64,000 bases of DNA from Amorphophallus konjac. Its lineage: Eukaryota; Streptophyta; Magnoliopsida; Alismatales; Araceae. Under the pieces are notes generated by a model. The model searched no databases, had not been told where the DNA came from, and was given only the letters and a program-made list of their open reading frames with translations. How positions within the stretch are numbered: position 1 is the first letter of the stretch; each line of letters opens with the position of its first letter. Of this stretch, positions 21,456-32,930 are shown one piece after another. The DNA lies in assembly GCA_022559845.1 (NCBI GenBank), contig CM040125.1:327615829-327679828 (forward strand). Reading direction: 5' to 3'. The position numbers and the translations under genes are program-made.

Positions 21456-21480
21456 TCTACGTAGATCCACACACACACAA
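21407..21480. repeat. (AC)n microsatellite split by a 16-bp palindrome
   Basis: A run of 23 AC units (21407-21452), then the perfect palindrome GGATCTACGTAGATCC (21453-21468), then more AC units. Confidence 0.95.
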
Positions 21481-22249
21481 GTGTTTAAAAGTACAAGATC
21501 ACACACTTGAAGCTTCATGAAAAATAAGGGAGAAACACAAAATGAAAAACTCATATTTAAGCTCCCCCTTAATGGATGAAGATGATCTTGGATGAAGCTT
21601 CCTCCATAGCTTGATCTTCACTTGAATGGCTTGCAGATGATCTTCCCCGAAACACTGTTCACGGAGGTACAGTGGCAGCACTCTTTCTCCCCTTGATAGC
21701 CTCTTTTATCTCTCTCTTGTAATTAGGGTTTTTGACCCCAATATGATGTATTTATAGATCTTGGATGGTCAAGGGATAATCCAGGAATCAGATCCACAAA
21801 TCATGGCAAGTCTGGTGACTTTGGGATTAAACAAACCCAAAGAAAGGGCCTTCCCACGTTGAAGAACACAAGTCAACAATTGCTGCCTCGAAGCTGGCGG
21901 TCGACCGGACTATATGGGGCCGTCGACCAGAATTTTACAGGAATGAAGCTTTCAACGCTGGGAAAACCAGTTGACCGGCCCCTGACTGGCGGTCGACGGC
22001 TGACTGAAAAATCTACATTTTTAAGAGAGTTAGCCAATAAAACATGATCTGTGAACAGTTTATTTTATGACCACGTCCTGTTCCAATCAAAGTGAGTTGG
22101 TTGAGCTTATCCTGGGCAATTCATTGAACCAAGGTGAATTTAGGCATTTGCTGGCTTAAGGAAGGCTTGAGAGTGGTTTAAGCTAGTTATTACTTAGGGT
22201 GTAATTCCGGAGTTTTGTTATCATCAAAATCACCTGGAGAGACTCAACA

Positions 22250-22449
22250 ATACATCGACACGTACTCCGTGCCCGTCCCGTACGTTCTCGAGCCGAGTTA
22301 TCACCCGAATATTAAAGACAATGAGCTAAACCGTTCCACTGATTTAATAAATGAACATATACATACGCCAACTTAAATTCTCATTATCATTTTATTTACT
22401 CATGTAATTAGCATAATTCTCTAGGCCGTGGGGCCCTTTTTCCTTGCAA
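22250..22449 (+). repeat. Continuation of gypsy noncoding block after solo LTR C
   Basis: This resumes the sequence interrupted at 20840. Nothing coding is seen; it leads directly into block X copy 2. Confidence 0.4.
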
Positions 22450-22620
22450 TTAATTAAGGGTGTTCTCCCCTCCGAGGAGATGTAATTAACGACGTGACCT
22501 TTATGGCACGGCGGGTTTTGGTCCCTACTCGAAGTCCACTTTTATCTAATCAGTCAGGCGGTGTGCATTAGTGGCTTCTTTGGAGCCCGAATAAATCGTC
22601 ACTTCGTGACTAGCACGCCC
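22450..22620 (+). repeat. Shared repeat block X, copy 2
   Basis: TAATTAAGGGTGTTCTCC, GTAATTAACGACGTGACCTTTATGG and GCACGCCC match copy 1 in order and orientation, with more divergence. Confidence 0.65.
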
Positions 22621-24575
22621 ACGCACTAAATAAACAAATAAACGAAATAAATAAATGAATTACCAAACACATAAATAAAATATCCAAAAAGTGTGTCCAC
22701 ATTGGGTCGACGTAGGGTCTTACTGCACCATCCCGGAGCTTCCCTTCGTTGACATAGGATTGCACTACGTCAACTCACTGATCTGGTAGTAAGCAAGATT
22801 GTTGATCGTTCTCTCTTCTTTTTGCTATTCTTTTTTTATTCTTTATATGTCCTCACTTATGTTGTGGGTACGACAAGGCAAATTAAAGTTGATTAAGTTT
22901 ATATTTTCTCTATTTCAGGTTCATTCTTTATCTTATTTTTTGTTTCTTCTTTCTTCTTTTTTTTTTATTCATTTTAAAGGCTGAAAAGACCAAAGGTGCA
23001 GGGCAAGCCTGTTAATAAAGATTTTGTTTGTTAGTTTGTTTTATTGGCTTGTTCATTTTACATTATCTTTCTTTTCTTTGCACATAAACATATGAGAGAG
23101 CAGGCACACATATGCACGCACACACAAACACGAGTGCACATGTGAAAAGAAGCAAAGGGGGATCTGCTGACTGTAGACTTTGAGTAGAGCACTGCCCAGG
23201 CTCTGAGTAGGTCGACGCAGCCTGTTGGGTGCATCGACACATCAAGTGAGTTGATTGGAATTTCTTCTCGTTCTTGCTTAAGGATGGCATGCGATGTCAG
23301 GAAACACACGCTTATGTAGTTTTATTTATGAAGGGAAGGTTGTGCCCTTAAAAATGTAGGGGGATGATGTTGCAAACATTTTTTCTTTTAACATGGCGTT
23401 ATGTAAGGGTTTAATGATGCATCTATGCGATATGACTTTGGTACAAAGTGGAGTTACGTGCTCACGCATCGTAGGAGTATCCAATTGGGCATAACCCAAC
23501 CTTCCTCAACCCACCATTTAATATACCATAGATCATGGCATGCAGGCATTCTGAAATAAGCACATGCATGGGGTTCAATGATATCTTTAAAGGGGTGGTT
23601 TCTGATAGTAGACGGAGTTACGTACTCACGCATAGTGGGAGGGTCCGGATGGGCATAACCCAACCTTCATCAACCCACCATTTGATATACTCGCTGACCA
23701 TGACATTCAAGCATGCATGGGTAGTATGTGCATATGGCTCAATTCACGAGCGTGATGCATGGATGATTCGATGTGAATGCAGATGAATTACTCAATGTTG
23801 AGGAATGCATGAGGGAGTGATCTCAACTATGCTGATGGAAGTTCAGCAGGAGTTAGTGTGAGTTGCATGATGCATGTCGGGTGTTTAATTTTGTTTCACA
23901 CCAGGACTGGCCACTGGGCAACAGTCAAGTCCAGAGGGAGTCGACTCAATGTGTCGACCTCTTGGCATATCTGCTGCATAACAGCAGTGGGCATAGCCCG
24001 GACCAAAGAGAGTCAAAGCCTTGCATAACAGACCCCAGATTTGTCTCTTGTTCAAAAATCATGTAAGTATGCACTTGTTTACACACGCAGGCATGCTCTC
24101 CATATGATTGTGTGATCTTTATTATTTTGATATTTTTATTGATTGCTGATCACTTCTTTCTTTTATTCTTTTTCTTCTTTCTTCTGCTTACTCCCTTTAG
24201 GCAGTTTTCTTTTGATTGCTGCCAGCACAGTATTTGCTTCACATGGACATCTACTCTGTTCAAATATGTTGTTTCCGGCATTGTTTCTTTGTTCTGCTCA
24301 TTTCTTTTGTCATTATCCCATTTTCTTTAAGTCTAAAATTCTGACAAAAATTGGGCAACACCTCCCTTAGACAGAGTGTTCGGGGGGGGGGATGGAAGCT
24401 CCACGGAGATTCCGAGATGGCCCCTAAATCACAGGGTGAGCAGAAAACGACCACCCTATAACCCAAGTTGGGCACAGAAATCCCAAGGACTAGCCTACGA
24501 GGGGCTCTATTGACCAATGGGTTGTTGCTGTCCCAACTCTGACATGTGCATTTGATTGTTGCCAATTCTATGGAG
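22621..24575 (-). repeat. Tat-like gypsy noncoding block, inverted copy
   Basis: The order of landmarks is the reverse complement of the forward blocks: A+T-rich stretch (22800-23060), GTCGACGCA dyads (23205-23250), two units at about 23440-23600 and 23615-23720 that are inverted relatives of the three units at 19465-20010, another GTCGAC near 23940, and the GGCAACACCTCCC form near 24345-24370. No gene is recognised. Confidence 0.5.
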
Positions 24576-24730
24576 CGGACGCACTTTTTGGACCGATTAT
24601 TTATTTCTTTTGTTCGTATTTTTTATTTGTTTTATTTGCATGTTTATTCATTTATTTAATTTATTTATTTGATTTCATTTGTTTAGTTTGTTCGTTTACT
24701 TGTTCATTTATTTCGTCCATTTTAGTGCGT

Positions 24731-24914
24731 GGGTGTGCCAATCACATATGTGACATTGTATTCAGGCTTCGGGATTGGGGTGGTCTGGAGACAATAGTGT
24801 GCACCGTCTGACTGGCTAGACGATAGTGTGTTTCGTGTCGGGACAAAAATTCACCATGCTGAAAAGGCGACGACGTTAATTACATCCCCTAGAAGAGGGG
24901 AAAACCCTTGATTA
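24731..24914 (-). repeat. Shared repeat block X, copy 3 (inverted)
   Basis: Reverse complement of the block X core: GTGTGCCAATCACATATGTGAC, GACGTTAATTACATCCCC and CCCTTGATTA. Confidence 0.65.
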
Positions 24915-26125
24915 TTCGCCAGGAAAAGGGGGCCTTATGGCCTGAAATTAGTGTTAACGAAATGAGATTAGTGAAATCTCGGACTGCATTTGAACAGACC
25001 TCGCGTCGGGGTGCAGACGTCCAAAATATGTTGGTCACTCGTGGACTATTTCGTATTCGGACGGGAGTCCATGTTTGTAGCACAATAAAGCCGATAATAA
25101 ACCCATACGAGTGTCTGCCGAGTGTACGACATGTTTAATAAGAGTGCGGGATTAGATCCTTGTAGAGATGGGTCAAGTTTGACGAACTATTGGTCCGAGC
25201 AATATCGGATCATGGCCATGTCGAGATGATTCCCAAGGTCCAGATCCGACTTAACGGGGCAGCATCGATATTCCCTTCGTACTAGGTCTCGGGAGAGCGG
25301 GGCTCCGAAACGGACGTTATTATGCTTTATTTGCTGAGTTATTTATTTATTTTTTATTCAGATGCATGGGTGTATTTCTATTCACTTGTTATTATATTTG
25401 TTTTTTTTGTGTTTGATATTTCCTTTGTTTAGAGATTGTTATTATTTTTGTTTGATTGTTGTTATTATTTTATTATTCATCCCTTTGAAAGTTGTGTTGT
25501 TTTATTTATTTATACTTTTTATTTTTTTGTTAGGTTATTTACACCCTCCTATTGTTATTTTGCTTAAATTCCTTTTTTTGTTTTTTTTGTTTTATTCCCA
25601 TTTTGATTTTCCCCTTTTGATTTTCTTTTGTTTGAGAAGTAAAGGAGGGAAGGGGGGTTGATCCGGCGTGCCAATGGGCGCCGGATCATCTCCGCCCCTT
25701 TCCTTTGTTCGTTTTGTTTTGTTTTTATATACACATGGAGAGTGAGTGAATCGACGCTGGCTGGAGGAGAGAGAGAGCGGCGGAGGTGAACCGGCGCGGG
25801 GGTGAGTCGGCGCGAGAAGGCTGTCGCCTGCGCACCGGTTCACCCCTAAGTTGGTTGTTTTTTTTTTTTTTGTTTGAGAACGGGGTTCGGTCGACCGAAA
25901 CACCCAGTAGCAGGAGGGGAAACAAACCTACGTCGACGCAGGCTCACCCCCTTCGCCGACGTAGGGATGTTTAGAAGGGGGAGGGTGGACTCCATGCTTA
26001 AGCAGCTTTTTTTATTTCTCCTTCTTTTTCCTTTTTTTTATTTGGCAGAGTAGATTGCAAGGGGGGTTATTATGTATGTATTGGATTTATTGTATGCCTA
26101 TGGTGCATAAAGTTCAATGCATAAG
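24915..26125. repeat. Gypsy noncoding DNA with four consecutive hairpins (25660-25965)
   Basis: A T-rich stretch (25330-25640) is followed by GATCCGGCG/CGCCGGATC (25660-25668, 25679-25687), a 14-base stem with one mismatch (25785-25798, 25831-25844), the palindrome TTCGGTCGACCGAA (25886-25899) and CCTACGTCG/CGACGTAGG (25927-25935, 25957-25965). Nothing coding is seen. The Athila element has inserted directly after 26125. Confidence 0.6.
26121..26125. repeat. Target site duplication ATAAG (left, Athila element)
   Basis: ATAAG directly precedes the 5' LTR and recurs directly after the 3' LTR at 37662-37666. The flanking DNA can be joined across the insertion. Confidence 0.9.
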
Positions 26126-27929
26126 TAATAAGTGCCCATTTTCTATAGTAATTCATCGCATGTACACTATTTTATGTGCATATAATTAGGTAATTATGCC
26201 TATTTCATAGTTAACCTCAACTCCGCATTTAAATTGAAACTTTCATGTAAATTAATTAATTTGGTGATATTATTTAATAAATTGAAGTTGAGGGTCATGG
26301 GCATTAATTCTCTATTGCATAACTATGAGCATTTGATATTTATGTGCACATTATGATAATTTTTATGGACTATATTGCAATTATGTGTGTGCAGGACACC
26401 AAAGGTAATTGCAAAGGAAGCCGGGGGCAAAACTGTCATCACCACTTTGACCAAGTCAAATAAAGAATTCAAAATATTTTGGTTGGAGGGAAAAGAAAGT
26501 TCAAAATTTTGAATTCAAAGTTTGAAAAGGAGGAATTCAAAGTTTAAGTTTGAAAAGGAGGAAAATGACATTCAAAGTTTGAAATAAAGGAGAGACATGA
26601 TGAGTCTTGGGAAATGGGATGCCCAAAGTCCAAGAAAGGGGCTGCCCACCTCCTTTTCCTTTTCCCCATACATCATCTTCTACCTAAATCTCAGCCATCC
26701 ATCTCCTTTTGATACAATCTCTACCCTCTATTGACCTAACTTTTCCTATAAATAGCCCATGACAAGGAGGAGAAGGGGAGCTCTTCTTTTGGCAATCTCT
26801 TTCTCTCTCTCCCTCTCCCACCTTCACCTTAGGACGCCGGTTTCTCCCCCTTATGCTCCTATTCTCCTCATGTGTTCTTCATGAAAGTTCTTCATTATTA
26901 AATGACATACAATTTTTTTTTCTTTGTCATCTTATAATTCACTCTAGTTTGCAAGTTATTTCTTACTTTTCACTGTGCTGTCTTGTTAATCTACGAATCA
27001 GTGTTCCTCTCTATTCTTCCCATTATTTCTTCCTCTTTCTTCCATTTTCTCCTCCTGCTGTCTTCATGAAACTTCTTTATTTTTAAATGTTATACAACTT
27101 CTTATTCTATTTCATCTTCTAATTCGTTCAGGTTTTTATGTTATTCTCCATTTTTCACATTACTATCCTGTGAGTTTACTGTTCATCCGAAGTGCTAGAA
27201 TATGTTATTCCTTCGTTTTAAAGCCTTTATTCTTTTCTTTTCTCTCTGAGTTCTTCATAAAAGTTCTTCCTATCTTCCTCCTCTTCAACATCTTCTTCTT
27301 AGGCATCCCATAATTCATTTTGGTTTCAAAGTTATTCACCCTCCAAAGGTGGCTTCAACGACGAATGTGACTTCCTCCCGGCGTAGACGATATCTTCTGC
27401 AATGTGGTTCGTGATCCAAGGCCAAGAGAGGACGGCTCCGTCATCACCATTGCTGCTACCATCTTCACATCTCAGGCTCCTCTTGTTGTTATTACTTTTA
27501 TGTTATTTTACTTCATTGTAATCTTGTCACCTCTTTGTTGTAAGCTTATCTTCCACTTCATGTACTCTTTCTTTTAAGTTAATGAAGAGAGTTGTTCTTT
27601 TAATCTAGTTCTTGCTCTTCTTCCCTCTCTATCTCCTTCTTCTCTCTTCTTTCCACTTCATGTAATTATTTTCTATAACATATGCACATAGTCATTGGCA
27701 TTTTTAATTAATTGTTAGAATCGTTCTTTGTTTCATCACTTTCTTCAAACAATCAAATCACACATATTTTTCTAAGGATTCCAAAGTTTTTAACTTTAAA
27801 AATCTCTTCTTCCCTATGGATTCGACCCATACTTGCCAAGTACGACGTTCTCTTTTGATCATTTTGTGCGAGTTCGGTTTTAAGATTGTTAGCGCGCGTG
27901 TAGTAACGACATATGCTTCCGCGTTATCA
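26126..27929 (+). repeat. 5' LTR of the Athila element
   Basis: It starts TAATAAGTGCCC (TG changed to TA compared with the 3' LTR) and ends TTATCA, so the original termini were TGATAA...TTATCA. A possible TATA region (CCTATAAATAGCCC) lies at 26744-26757, followed by a C+T-rich leader. Confidence 0.93.
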
Positions 27930-27934
27930 ATTTT

Positions 27935-27947
27935 TGGCGCCGTTGCC
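27935..27947 (+). other. Primer-binding site of the Athila element
   Basis: TGGCGCCGTTGCC begins five bases after the LTR end. This is the primer site typical of Athila elements. Confidence 0.9.
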
Positions 27948-29051
27948 AGAGAAGAATGATGATTTTTGACTTAAGAACTTTATTTTCCTTGTGTTCATAG
28001 TGTACTAATAAAGTTCTCTTTTCTTTTTTTGTAGAAAAAAAAGGGATAAAAAGTAACTGGAAAACTAAAAAAAAATCAGAGGTAAGTTTGCCTTTCTTTT
28101 TTTCATCTTTGTCATTTAGTCATTCATTTTAAGAAAAAAAAAAGAACGAGGGAGCGCTTTTCAAGTAAGTATCCTAACTTTTCCTCCTTCATTTTAATTT
28201 CATTTCTCTACATTTCATATCTTGTGGTTAGATAGGTTCACTAAATAAGAACAAAAAAAGCATCACTTGAACTTCAATAAAAATCTCATTGCAAGAGTAG
28301 AACCTACACTTCCATGTTTTAGGGCATGCATCATTTAGGATAGAATTTATTTTTCCTTGTTGTTTAATTATTGTTAATTGCATTATTGAAGATTACGGGA
28401 GGCAATGTGAGTACTCTATTTTTTTTCAAAAGCATGCTCATGCATTTTTATGCTTGCAAAGAACCCCTTGTTTGAACTTGGTTTGTTGCGTATCATTTCT
28501 AAAATATTCTAAGGGCAACATCCATAAGCAAGATAAGGTGGAGATTTCATCATCCTTTCTTAGCCCACAAACCACAATTCCCATGCATCTTTGCATCACC
28601 TAGACCTTAAATAAAATTCAGTAGACATTGGCTCTAGGTTCACACTGTGGTTCTTGTGTAATTTGGGCTTACCCTCTTATGAAAACCGGTGCCTAAGGCA
28701 AGACGGTCGGATGGCAAACGCCTTAAGCGGGCTAGTAGTTTGTAATTAGGTCCCTACGAAAGTAGGGGGAGCCTCCCACTACCCCACCCCTTACCTGGCC
28801 GGTGGAAATATTGAGGGTGAACTTAAGGTACACTTTAGCCATTTTGTGAAACCCAATTTGTAGGTCCATATCACATCTTGGCCATTAGGTAATTTGTGTG
28901 ACAATTTGTTTGTGTTTGCATAAAAATAAAAAAATATAAAAAAAATCTTCTCTTCTCCCCCTTTGTCCCAGTTTGAGTCAAAAAAATAAATAAAAATAAT
29001 CATAAATAATCATAAAAAAATTCTCACATCTCTCATCTTTAACCTTGGTTT
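27948..29051 (+). other. Athila 5' untranslated leader
   Basis: No coding signal in 1.1 kb. Several short stems occur near 28690-28790 (GCCTAAGGC...GCCTTAAGC and CCCTACGAAAGTAGGGGG). It is A-rich just before the gag start. Confidence 0.6.
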
Positions 29052-31103
29052 ATGCAAAGGAGAAGATCTCAACATCTTGACTTAGTTGAGCCCATTAGTG
29101 AGATTGAACGATTCATTTTTAATCAGGCCCAAAATCAAATCCAACCCATGGCTGAACAACACCAACTAGGGATACCCAAACAAATGAAGGAATATTTCAT
29201 TCCTTCGAATTATCAGCCATCCACTTGTATCCAACTATCTAATGTCTCTGCTTTGCACTATGAGATCAAATATAGCACCATTCAGATGCTCCCATCCTTT
29301 TATGAGAATACTAATGAAGATCTCTATAAACATCTGGATGAATTTCTAAAAATTTATTCCATTGTGAAAATTCAAAACTTCACAGATGATGCTCTCCGCC
29401 TGACCTTATTTTCTTTATCACTTAAGGATAAAGCCAAATACTGGCTAGGGACCTTAGGGAAATCTATTGACACATGGGAAGATATGCAGCATGAATTCCT
29501 TAAGAAATTTTACCCCATCGGTAGAACCAACACCATGAGACGTGCAATCACAGGATTCACGCAGCCAAATGAATAAATATATGAATCATGGGAGAGATTA
29601 AATGAACTCCTCAGAAAATGCCCACACCATGGACTTTCTAAATGGCAAATAGTGCAAGCTTTCTATGAGGGCTTAGATGATCAAGTTAGGCAGATTGTGG
29701 ATGCATCATGTGGTGGGGCCTTTATGAGCAAGAGTGAGGATGAGGCCTATGCCTTATTTGAAATGTTGAGCGAGAATTCAATCAACCATGCTTCCTTATC
29801 CTCATATGAGAGAACCATTGGGCCCTCTAAACGGGCCGAGATGTATCGGGTGGAACCTGAAGCTAGAGCGGATGTGAATTGCATCCATCAAAAATTGGAC
29901 AAGGTGGACATCATGGCCCAAAAACTAGAACAGGTTGATATGCTAGCCCACAAGTTAGACCAGCTCATGGCCCAAAATAAATAAGAAACCACCATCTCAA
30001 CGACGTCCAACCCATACCCAGACCCAACACACCATGAGGTGTGTGCTTTATGTGCTAGCTCAGACCATCATGTGTCTGATTGCCCAACAGCAGCCCACTT
30101 ACCATCTTTTATACAAGAGTAAGTACAAGCAGCCCAAGGGTTCTCTAAGCCTAACTATGACCCATTTTCTAACACCTATAATCCGAGCTGGAGGAATCAT
30201 CCCAATTTTAATTGGAGAAATCAACAAGCTCCCAATCATCCCACCATCCCTTCCGCATCTCAAACTTACAAACCACCCATCCAACACCAATTCCAAACTC
30301 AGCCACCATTTCAAGGAAATGCTTATGGTCGAGGACCGCAAGCCCAGCAACCACTTTCCCGATTCAACCAGGGTCAGGCCCTATACCAACCTCCTCAGCC
30401 CAATTACGGGCAGTCTTCTAATTCCCAACAAACCTATCAACCTCCTCTGCAACACCACCAGGACTCCCAAATTGATGATAGATTCCACCAGTTACAATAA
30501 CTAATTTTAGCCCAAAATCAATCCTTCCAACACATTATTCAAGCCCAAAGTCAATCTTTCCAATAAACCCTCCAATAAGCCAACCAACAAACCATCTCTA
30601 AGTTGGAGACCCAATTGGGCCAATTGGCTGAAGCCACCATGAGAAGGGAAGTGGGCCAATTACCAAGTCAGCCCATTGCCAACCCCCGCAATCAACAACC
30701 TCCAGGCTTCCCTCTAAGAGCTCCCATTCTTCCTCAACCCAATCAGCCCAATCAACCTCAGCCGCCCACTCCTATAGGTCCTCAGTTTGAGAATACCAAA
30801 GCCATCTCTACTCTTAGGAGTGGGAAAATTCTTAATGATCCTTATCAGGCTAAGGATGTGGATAGTAGTTCGGGCCAAGATGCCCACGAGGAGAGTGATA
30901 GTGAGGATGAGGAGCCTATGATTATGCAAGAGAAGAAAAAGCCAGGGGGTGGAGAGAACAAGCGGGATAAAGGAAAAGTAAAGGTTGATGAAGAAAGCCC
31001 TCAAGAGTATGTTCCTAAGATCCCTTTTCCCGATGCTCTAAAATTTAAGGCTCAAAAGAAAAATCCGGTCCACCAAGAAGAGCTAGTGGAATTATTTAAA
31101 TAA
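29052..31103 (+). pseudogene. Athila Gag, broken by in-frame stops
   Basis: A single frame starting at the Met at 29052 runs into the protease frame. It holds the gypsy Gag capsid (KDKAKYWLGTLG, WEDMQHEFLKKFYPIGR, RKCPHHGL, QAFYEGLDD), a Leu/Gln coiled stretch near 29890-29980, one zinc knuckle CALCASSDHHVSDC near 30045, a Gln/Pro-rich linker, and the FENTKAISTLRSGK segment that precedes protease. TAA stops interrupt it at 29574, 29982, 30120, 30498, 30564, 30576 and 31101. In several cases family comparison indicates Gln, so CAA-to-TAA changes explain them. Gag normally forms the particle and binds genomic RNA. Confidence 0.88.
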
Positions 31104-32930
31104 GTGAATATCAATATTCCACTTTTGGACAGAATCAAGCATGTGCCGACATATTCAAAGTTTTTGAAAGAGATGTGCAGTCCAAAAAGGGAACCCAATG
31201 TGATAACTCAAAAGATCTGCATATCTGAAGATGTGCGTGCTGTTTTGATGAATCATTTGCCCGAAAAATTGAAGGACCCCGGAGCCCCGTTAATCTCATG
31301 TGATATAGGTGGGGTCACTTTTGATCGAGCATTGCTAGACTTAGGTGCTAGCGTGAATCTTTTGCCCACCTTCATTTACGAGCAATTTGATTTGGGGGAG
31401 TTAAAACCCACTTCAATAATCCTTCAACTAGCGGATCGGTCGGTTAAAACTCCAAGGGGTTTGTTGGAGGATGTCATTGTTAAGGTGCATGAATGTTATT
31501 TTCCCGTGGATTTCTTAATTTTGGATATGACCTCGTCTCAAGAATTGAAATATACCCCTATTATTTTGGGACATCCTTTTCTAGCAACTGCTAAGGCCAA
31601 CATCAACTGTGCCACGGGAATGATGGATATTTTTTTTGGAGGTGAGATAGTTTCATTAAATGTGTTTAAGGCATCTCAATATCTGGATCAAGGAGAGGAA
31701 TGCAATGTCATTGATATCTTTGAAGATGTGATTCTGGATAACATTGAGGACACCCTAGAAGAGAGTAACATGCTTCAGGATTCTCCTCTCGCTTCTGCAC
31801 CTTGGTCTAGGGTAGAACCACTTCCTGCACTTCAATCTGAACCAATCATGTCATCTCTGGAACATCCTCCCGCTCTGGAACACAAGCCTCTCCCGGACTC
31901 CCTTAAATATGCATATCTGGGACCTAACCACCCTCTACCTGTCATCCTTGCCTCCAACCTCACTACTGCACAGGAAGCCCAACTCTTAACTGTTCTTAAA
32001 GAGTATAGGGGGGCAATAGGTTGGTCGGTGGCGGATCTCAAGGGGATCAGTCGGCATGTTTGTATGCACCATATCTATTTAGAGGACAATGCCAACCCGA
32101 GTAGGGAGATGCAACGTCGGCTAAATCCGAACATGAAAGAAGTGGTTAAGCAGGAGGTGGTGAAGTGGTTGGATGCTGTGATCATATATCACATCTCTTA
32201 TAGCAATTGGGTCAGCCCTACACAAGTTGTTCCAAAGAAATCCGGGCTGACTGTGATTCAAAATGAGAAGGGTGAAGAGGTGCCAATGAGACTACAAACG
32301 AGGTGGAGAGTCTGTATTGATTACAGAAAATTGAACTCAATGACAAGAAAAGATCATTTCCCTCTCCCGTTTGTGGATCAAATTTTAGAAAAATTGACTC
32401 GGCAAAGATATTTTTGCTTTTTGGATGGATACTCTAGGTACAATCAGGTTACTATCTACCCGGAAGATCAGGAAAAGACTACATTCACATGTCCGTATGG
32501 CACGTTTGTATTTAGAAGAATGCCGTTTGGGCTTTGTAATGCCCCTGCCACCTTTCAGCGGTGTATGATGGCAATGTTTTCTGAAATGGTGGGGGATTTT
32601 TTAGAAATTTTCATGGATGACTTCTATGTTTTTGGTGACTCATTTGATTGCTGTTTGGAGAATTTACAAAAGGTGCTGGGACGATGCATTAAATCCAACC
32701 TTGTGTTAAGTTGGGAGAAAAGCCACTTCATGGTAAGAGAAAGCATTGTGTTAAGCCATGTTATTTCCGAAAGGGGAATAGAGGTAGACAAGGCTAAGGT
32801 CGATCTGATTTCTAATCTTCCTCCCCCTTCGTCTGTCAAGCAAATCCGCTCTTTTCTTGGCCATGCGGGTTTTATAGAAGATTCATTCAGAACTTCTCTA
32901 CCATTACTCGTCCGCTCACTAAGCTCCTAG
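31104..32930 (+). pseudogene. Athila Pol, protease and reverse transcriptase part
   Basis: In frame with gag. The retropepsin active-site segment LLDLGASVNLLP has its Asp at 31338, and GHPFLATAKANI follows. Reverse transcriptase covers roughly 32030-32830, with WRVCIDYRKLN, the FLDGYSRYNQV segment (first catalytic Asp), RRMPFGLCNAPATFQRCM and FMDDF at 32610-32624 holding the two catalytic Asp residues. FMDDF rather than YMDDF is usual for Athila. A one-base loss near 32866, in the T run of GGTTTTATAG, shifts the frame at the start of the RNase H connection; the shifted frame ends at 32930. It copies genomic RNA to DNA in the particle when intact. Confidence 0.92.

Larger units (their letters stand above)
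20841..22249 (-). mobile_element. Solo LTR C, Sirevirus-like
   Basis: It runs from TGACACCCAAGAGGGGGG to TCATCAAAATCACC...ACTCAACA, matching the ends and internal box (GATTTTTAGGTGGTTCGG, CCTACGTCCACCCC near 21220-21268) of the LTRs of A and B, but only 1409 bp. Neither a PBS (GCTCTGATACCA in this orientation) nor a CTCCCCC tract lies next to it, so only one LTR remains. No clear 5-bp target duplication is found. It interrupts the gypsy noncoding block. A GTCGACCGG dyad recurs at 21898-22000. Confidence 0.7.

Noticed and set aside
30034..30504. 156-codon frame in the Athila gag linker
   Set aside because: Out of frame with gag, whose own frame shows the zinc knuckle and the Gln/Pro-rich linker.
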